NCBI GenBank assembly: GCA_021827465.1
Contig: JAKAVX010000081.1
Location: 1 to 8,713, forward strand
Direction of reading: 5' to 3'
Length of the DNA: 8,713 bases
Source: Deltaproteobacteria bacterium
Lineage (GTDB): Bacteria > Desulfobacterota_B > Binatia > Binatales > Binataceae
Part shown: positions 6,702 to 8,713 of the stretch, piece by piece
Layout: each line of letters opens with the position of its first letter
Position numbering within the stretch: the stretch's first letter is position 1
Position numbers and translations under genes: made by a program
Notes under the pieces: model-generated
Databases searched by the model: none
What the model saw: the letters and a program-made list of their open reading frames with translations, nothing else
What the model was told of the DNA's origin: nothing

Positions 6702-7701
6702 ATGCGTGCGGGTCGCCATCCGAGGCGCCATGCACCGCGCGAACGATATAGGTGGGACGCCGCCGCACCTCGATATAGATTCGGCCGACGTACTCGCCGA
6801 TAAGGCCGAGCGCGAGGAAGATGAAGCCGACGAACAGGAACAGAACCGCGAAGAGCGTCCAGACCGCGCCTTCCTGCTGCGGCCCGTAGATTATGCGATG
6901 CGCAAAAAGAATCGCCGCGAAGAGCGCGTCGAGCAAAAAGATCCCCAACCCGACCAGGCTGAGCGTCTGGATCGGAACGAGGGAAAAGCCGGTGATGAGA
7001 TTCAGGCTGAGCGTCGCCAGGCGCAGCAGATTGTATTTCGATTCACCCGCCGCGCGCTCCGCGTGGGTAACCGGAATCTCGGCGACGCGCTTTGCGAACG
7101 AGTTGGCGAGCGCCGGCACGAACGCCGCTTTCTCGTCGCATTCCACCACCGTATCGACGATATGGCGCCGATAGGCGCGCAGCATGCACCCGTAGTCGTG
7201 CATCGGAACGCCCACGATCGCCGAGGTCAGCCGATTGTGCATCCGCGAGGCGATTCGCCGGTACGGATGGTCATGGCGCTCTTCGCGCCATCCGCCGACC
7301 ACGTCGTTGCCCGCGTCGATCGCCTCGATAAGACGCGGAATTTCCTCGGGCGGATTCTGAAGATCTGCGTCCAGCGTGACCACTATCGCGCCGCGCGACT
7401 GGCGAAAGCCGGCCAGGATCGCGGAATGCTGGCCGAAGTTGCGCGCCAGTTCTACGACTCGCACCCGACCCTCAGACTGGGCGCCGAATTCGCGCAGGAC
7501 CGCGAGCGACTGGTCCGACGAGCCGTCGTCCACGAAGACGACTTCCCACGCGCGGTCCAGGCCGTCGAGCACCGGCTTCAGCCGCGACCACAGGCCGCGC
7601 AGGTTCCCGGCCTCGTTGTAAACCGGAATAACGATCGAGATCAGTTCGGACGGTCGCTCGACCGCTTCACGTATCGGCGAAATCTTGCCCTGGGTATTCA
7701 A
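6700..7701 (-). CDS. arnC: Undecaprenyl-phosphate 4-deoxy-4-formamido-L-arabinose transferase, ArnC-like GT2 glycosyltransferase
   Basis: ArnC transfers formylated Ara4N from UDP to undecaprenyl phosphate on the cytoplasmic face of the inner membrane. The protein of about 333 residues is close to E. coli ArnC (322). The GT2 domain starts with SIVIPVYNE (22-30), followed by VDDGSSD (57-63), NFGQHSAILAGF (88-99) and the metal-binding DAD (111-113) in TLDADLQNPPEEIPRL. Next come DYGCMLRAYRRHIVD and ESKYNLLRL, all near-identical to ArnC. Two hydrophobic segments follow, at about 235-265 and 275-305, ending in GEYVGRIYIEVRRRPTY, the DPMS-type C-terminal membrane pair. A generic dolichol/polyprenyl-phosphate mannose synthase is the main alternative, but the YGCMLRAYRRHIVD block and neighbours favour ArnC. 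The start is TTG at 7701; an in-frame TAG at 7773-7771 leaves no ATG or GTG between, and no clear Shine-Dalgarno is seen. It is the first gene of the - strand operon. Confidence 0.92.
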   Translation of the reverse strand: MNTQGKISPIREAVERPSELISIVIPVYNEAGNLRGLWSRLKPVLDGLDRAWEVVFVDDGSSDQSLAVLREFGAQSEGRVRVVELARNFGQHSAILAGFRQSRGAIVVTLDADLQNPPEEIPRLIEAIDAGNDVVGGWREERHDHPYRRIASRMHNRLTSAIVGVPMHDYGCMLRAYRRHIVDTVVECDEKAAFVPALANSFAKRVAEIPVTHAERAAGESKYNLLRLATLSLNLITGFSLVPIQTLSLVGLGIFLLDALFAAILFAHRIIYGPQQEGAVWTLFAVLFLFVGFIFLALGLIGEYVGRIYIEVRRRPTYIVRAVHGASDGDPHA

Positions 7702-7754
7702 TCCGCGTCGGTGAACGTCCCGCTTCCGGCTTGCGAGAGACGGAAGCAGGTAAA

Positions 7755-7787
7755 TTGTCGATGCACGAGTCTAGTGCATTCTGACAA
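7755..7787. repeat. Imperfect inverted repeat, possible operator or 5'-UTR hairpin upstream of arnC
   Basis: ATGCAC (7761-7766) pairs with GTGCAT (7774-7779) around a 7-nt centre. TTGTC (7755-7759) pairs with GACAA (7783-7787) outside it, with one unpaired base on the left and three on the right. The dyad lies 54-86 bp upstream of the arnC start. It could be a dimeric regulator site or an mRNA hairpin. Its regulator is unknown. Confidence 0.45.
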
Positions 7788-7895
7788 ACCCGGACGGCTC
7801 GGGAAAGATAGCAGGACCCGTCTCGGGCGGGAACCGGAAACGAGTAAAAATCATCACGCAACCGCTCAAAAACCCGTCGATCGGCGTCCACACTG

Positions 7896-7923
7896 TTGAC
7901 CTGCGTCATCCGGCTCTTAAAAC
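7896..7923 (+). promoter_or_regulatory. Candidate sigma70-type promoter of arnT
   Basis: TTGACC (7896-7901) matches the -35 consensus at five of six positions. A 16-bp spacer leads to TAAAAC (7918-7923) as the -10. Transcription would begin near 7930, only a few bases before the ATG at 7934, giving an almost leaderless mRNA. This would explain why no Shine-Dalgarno precedes the gene. Prediction by eye only. Confidence 0.4.
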
Positions 7924-7933
7924 TGCAACCGTC

Positions 7934-8713
7934 ATGAGACCGTCGCGCCGTGTTCTGCGCCTGGCCCTGATTACGGCTGCGGCGTTGCTGCTTTACCTTC
8001 CGGGGTTGGGCCGACCCGCGCTGTGGGAGCCCGACGAGGGTCGTTACGCCGAGATCGCGCGCGAGATGTACATAAGCGGCGATTACGTGACGCCGCGCAA
8101 TGACTACGTGCGCTATTTCGAAAAGCCGCCGCTCATGTACTGGGCCGAAACCGGCTCGATAGCGGTGTTCGGCGCAAACGAATTCGCGATACGGTTGCCG
8201 GCCGCGCTTTGCAGCGCCGGGCAGGTAACGGTCATCGCGGCGCTGGCGGACGTGATGCTGGGACCGACGGCGGCGCTCCTGGCGGCGATCGCGCTTGCGC
8301 TGAGCCCTCTGTTTTTCGGCTTCGCCCGTTTCGCGACGCTCGATCCCGGTCTGTCGTTTTTCATGGTAGCCGCGCTTGGGGCCTTCTATGCGGCGGCGCG
8401 CAGAGAGGATTTCGGCTCGGGCGCGGGACGGCGATGGGTTTGGGTCGCAACCGCGATGCTCGCGATGGGTACTCTCACCAAGGGCCCGGTTGCGTTCCTG
8501 CTGGTGGGGGCGGTCGCACTTGCGTGGCTCATCGCCGAGGGACGCGCGCGCGAGGCGCTACGGATGCCCTGGGTTTCGAGTATCGCACTTTTCTGCGCGA
8601 TAGCCGTGCCGTGGTTCGTGATGGTCGCCGAGCGGAATCCGGAATTTCTGCGTTTCTTCTTCGTTCATGAGCACGTCGATCGGTACCTGGACGCGACCGA
8701 GCACGGATGGGGT
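7934..8713 (+). CDS. arnT: Lipid A 4-amino-4-deoxy-L-arabinose transferase, ArnT/PMT-family, 3'-truncated by window edge
   Basis: ArnT transfers L-Ara4N from undecaprenyl phosphate to lipid A phosphates on the periplasmic side of the inner membrane, lowering the negative charge of the outer membrane. The frame is open from ATG 7934 to the window end (260 codons); the family is about 550 residues, so less than half is seen. A first membrane segment (about 8-24) is followed by the periplasmic LWEPDEGRYAEIAREM (30-45), with the conserved acidic pair Asp34/Glu35, and by RYFEKPPLMYW (60-70) with conserved Lys64. Later come membrane segments with LDPGLSFF (Asp137), TLTKGPVAFLL, and FFFVHEHVDRYL, matching the ArnT FFWVEHIQRF region. 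These follow ArnT, although other GT83/PMT-family members share part of this pattern. It diverges from the arnC operon. No Shine-Dalgarno is visible, and no other ATG lies close upstream. Confidence 0.9.
   Translation, partial: MRPSRRVLRLALITAAALLLYLPGLGRPALWEPDEGRYAEIAREMYISGDYVTPRNDYVRYFEKPPLMYWAETGSIAVFGANEFAIRLPAALCSAGQVTVIAALADVMLGPTAALLAAIALALSPLFFGFARFATLDPGLSFFMVAALGAFYAAARREDFGSGAGRRWVWVATAMLAMGTLTKGPVAFLLVGAVALAWLIAEGRAREALRMPWVSSIALFCAIAVPWFVMVAERNPEFLRFFFVHEHVDRYLDATEHGWG

Larger units (their letters stand above)
7702..7933. promoter_or_regulatory. Divergent intergenic region between arnC and arnT
   Basis: This 232-bp non-coding region must contain the start signals for both the - strand arnCAD operon and the + strand arnT. 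It has a 33-bp imperfect inverted repeat nearer arnC and a candidate sigma70-type promoter just before arnT, both listed separately. For arnC I find only poor -10 candidates (for example TATCTT on the - strand near 7806) and no convincing -35. I see no PmrA-type CTTAAG tandem box. Confidence 0.6.

Noticed and set aside
7759..7787. Sigma70 promoter for arnC with -35 TTGTCA on the - strand
   Set aside because: At 16-18 bp spacing the -10 hexamers (such as GCATCG) match poorly.
6088..7899. 603-residue open frame on the + strand opposite arnC and the formyltransferase
   Set aside because: Its protein is rich in Arg/Asp/His with no recognisable motif, and it lies antisense to two clearly homologous genes. 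Such frames are expected in high-GC DNA.
7916..7921. CTTAAA as a PmrA-box half site upstream of arnT
   Set aside because: The PmrA box needs two CTTAA-type halves about 5 bp apart; the second half is absent.

Overview
The window is a high-GC stretch of bacterial chromosome in two parts. The left part (1-2451, + strand) holds two housekeeping biosynthesis genes: the 3' two-thirds of serA (D-3-phosphoglycerate dehydrogenase, long form with a C-terminal ACT domain) and a complete purA (adenylosuccinate synthetase), 72 bp apart and probably co-transcribed. The right part (about 3.8-8.7 kb) is a set of genes for 4-amino-4-deoxy-L-arabinose (L-Ara4N) modification of lipid A.

Layout of the Ara4N region: four genes run tightly packed on the - strand in the order arnC-like glycosyltransferase (7701-6700), ArnA-type formyltransferase (6690-5725), ArnA-type NAD-dependent dehydrogenase/decarboxylase (5714-4749) and arnD-like deformylase (4727-3816). 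Junctions are 9, 10 and 21 nt, which indicates an operon. A fifth gene, an arnT-like membrane aminoarabinose transferase, diverges on the + strand from 7934 and runs off the right edge. A 232-bp intergenic region separates arnC and arnT and must hold both divergent start signals. A serine-hydrolase (beta-lactamase/esterase fold) gene (3722-2532, - strand) follows arnD after 93 bp and is convergent with purA.

How the genes work together: in the known pathway the dehydrogenase oxidatively decarboxylates UDP-glucuronate to the 4-keto-pentose, ArnB transaminates it, the formyltransferase N-formylates it, ArnC moves the formylated sugar to undecaprenyl phosphate, ArnD removes the formyl group, and ArnT transfers L-Ara4N to lipid A at the periplasmic face. 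All steps are represented here except the ArnB aminotransferase and the ArnE/F flippase, which may lie beyond the right edge or elsewhere. The main departure from the enterobacterial system is that ArnA is split into two separate proteins.

Organism: the lipid A pathway implies a Gram-negative, outer-membrane-bearing bacterium. High GC and a serA-purA neighbourhood are compatible with a deltaproteobacterial-type lineage (for example Desulfobacterota/Binatota-like), but this is a weak inference; the arn proteins resemble, but are clearly diverged from, the E. coli ones. I saw no tRNA, rRNA, insertion sequence, CRISPR array or phage gene.
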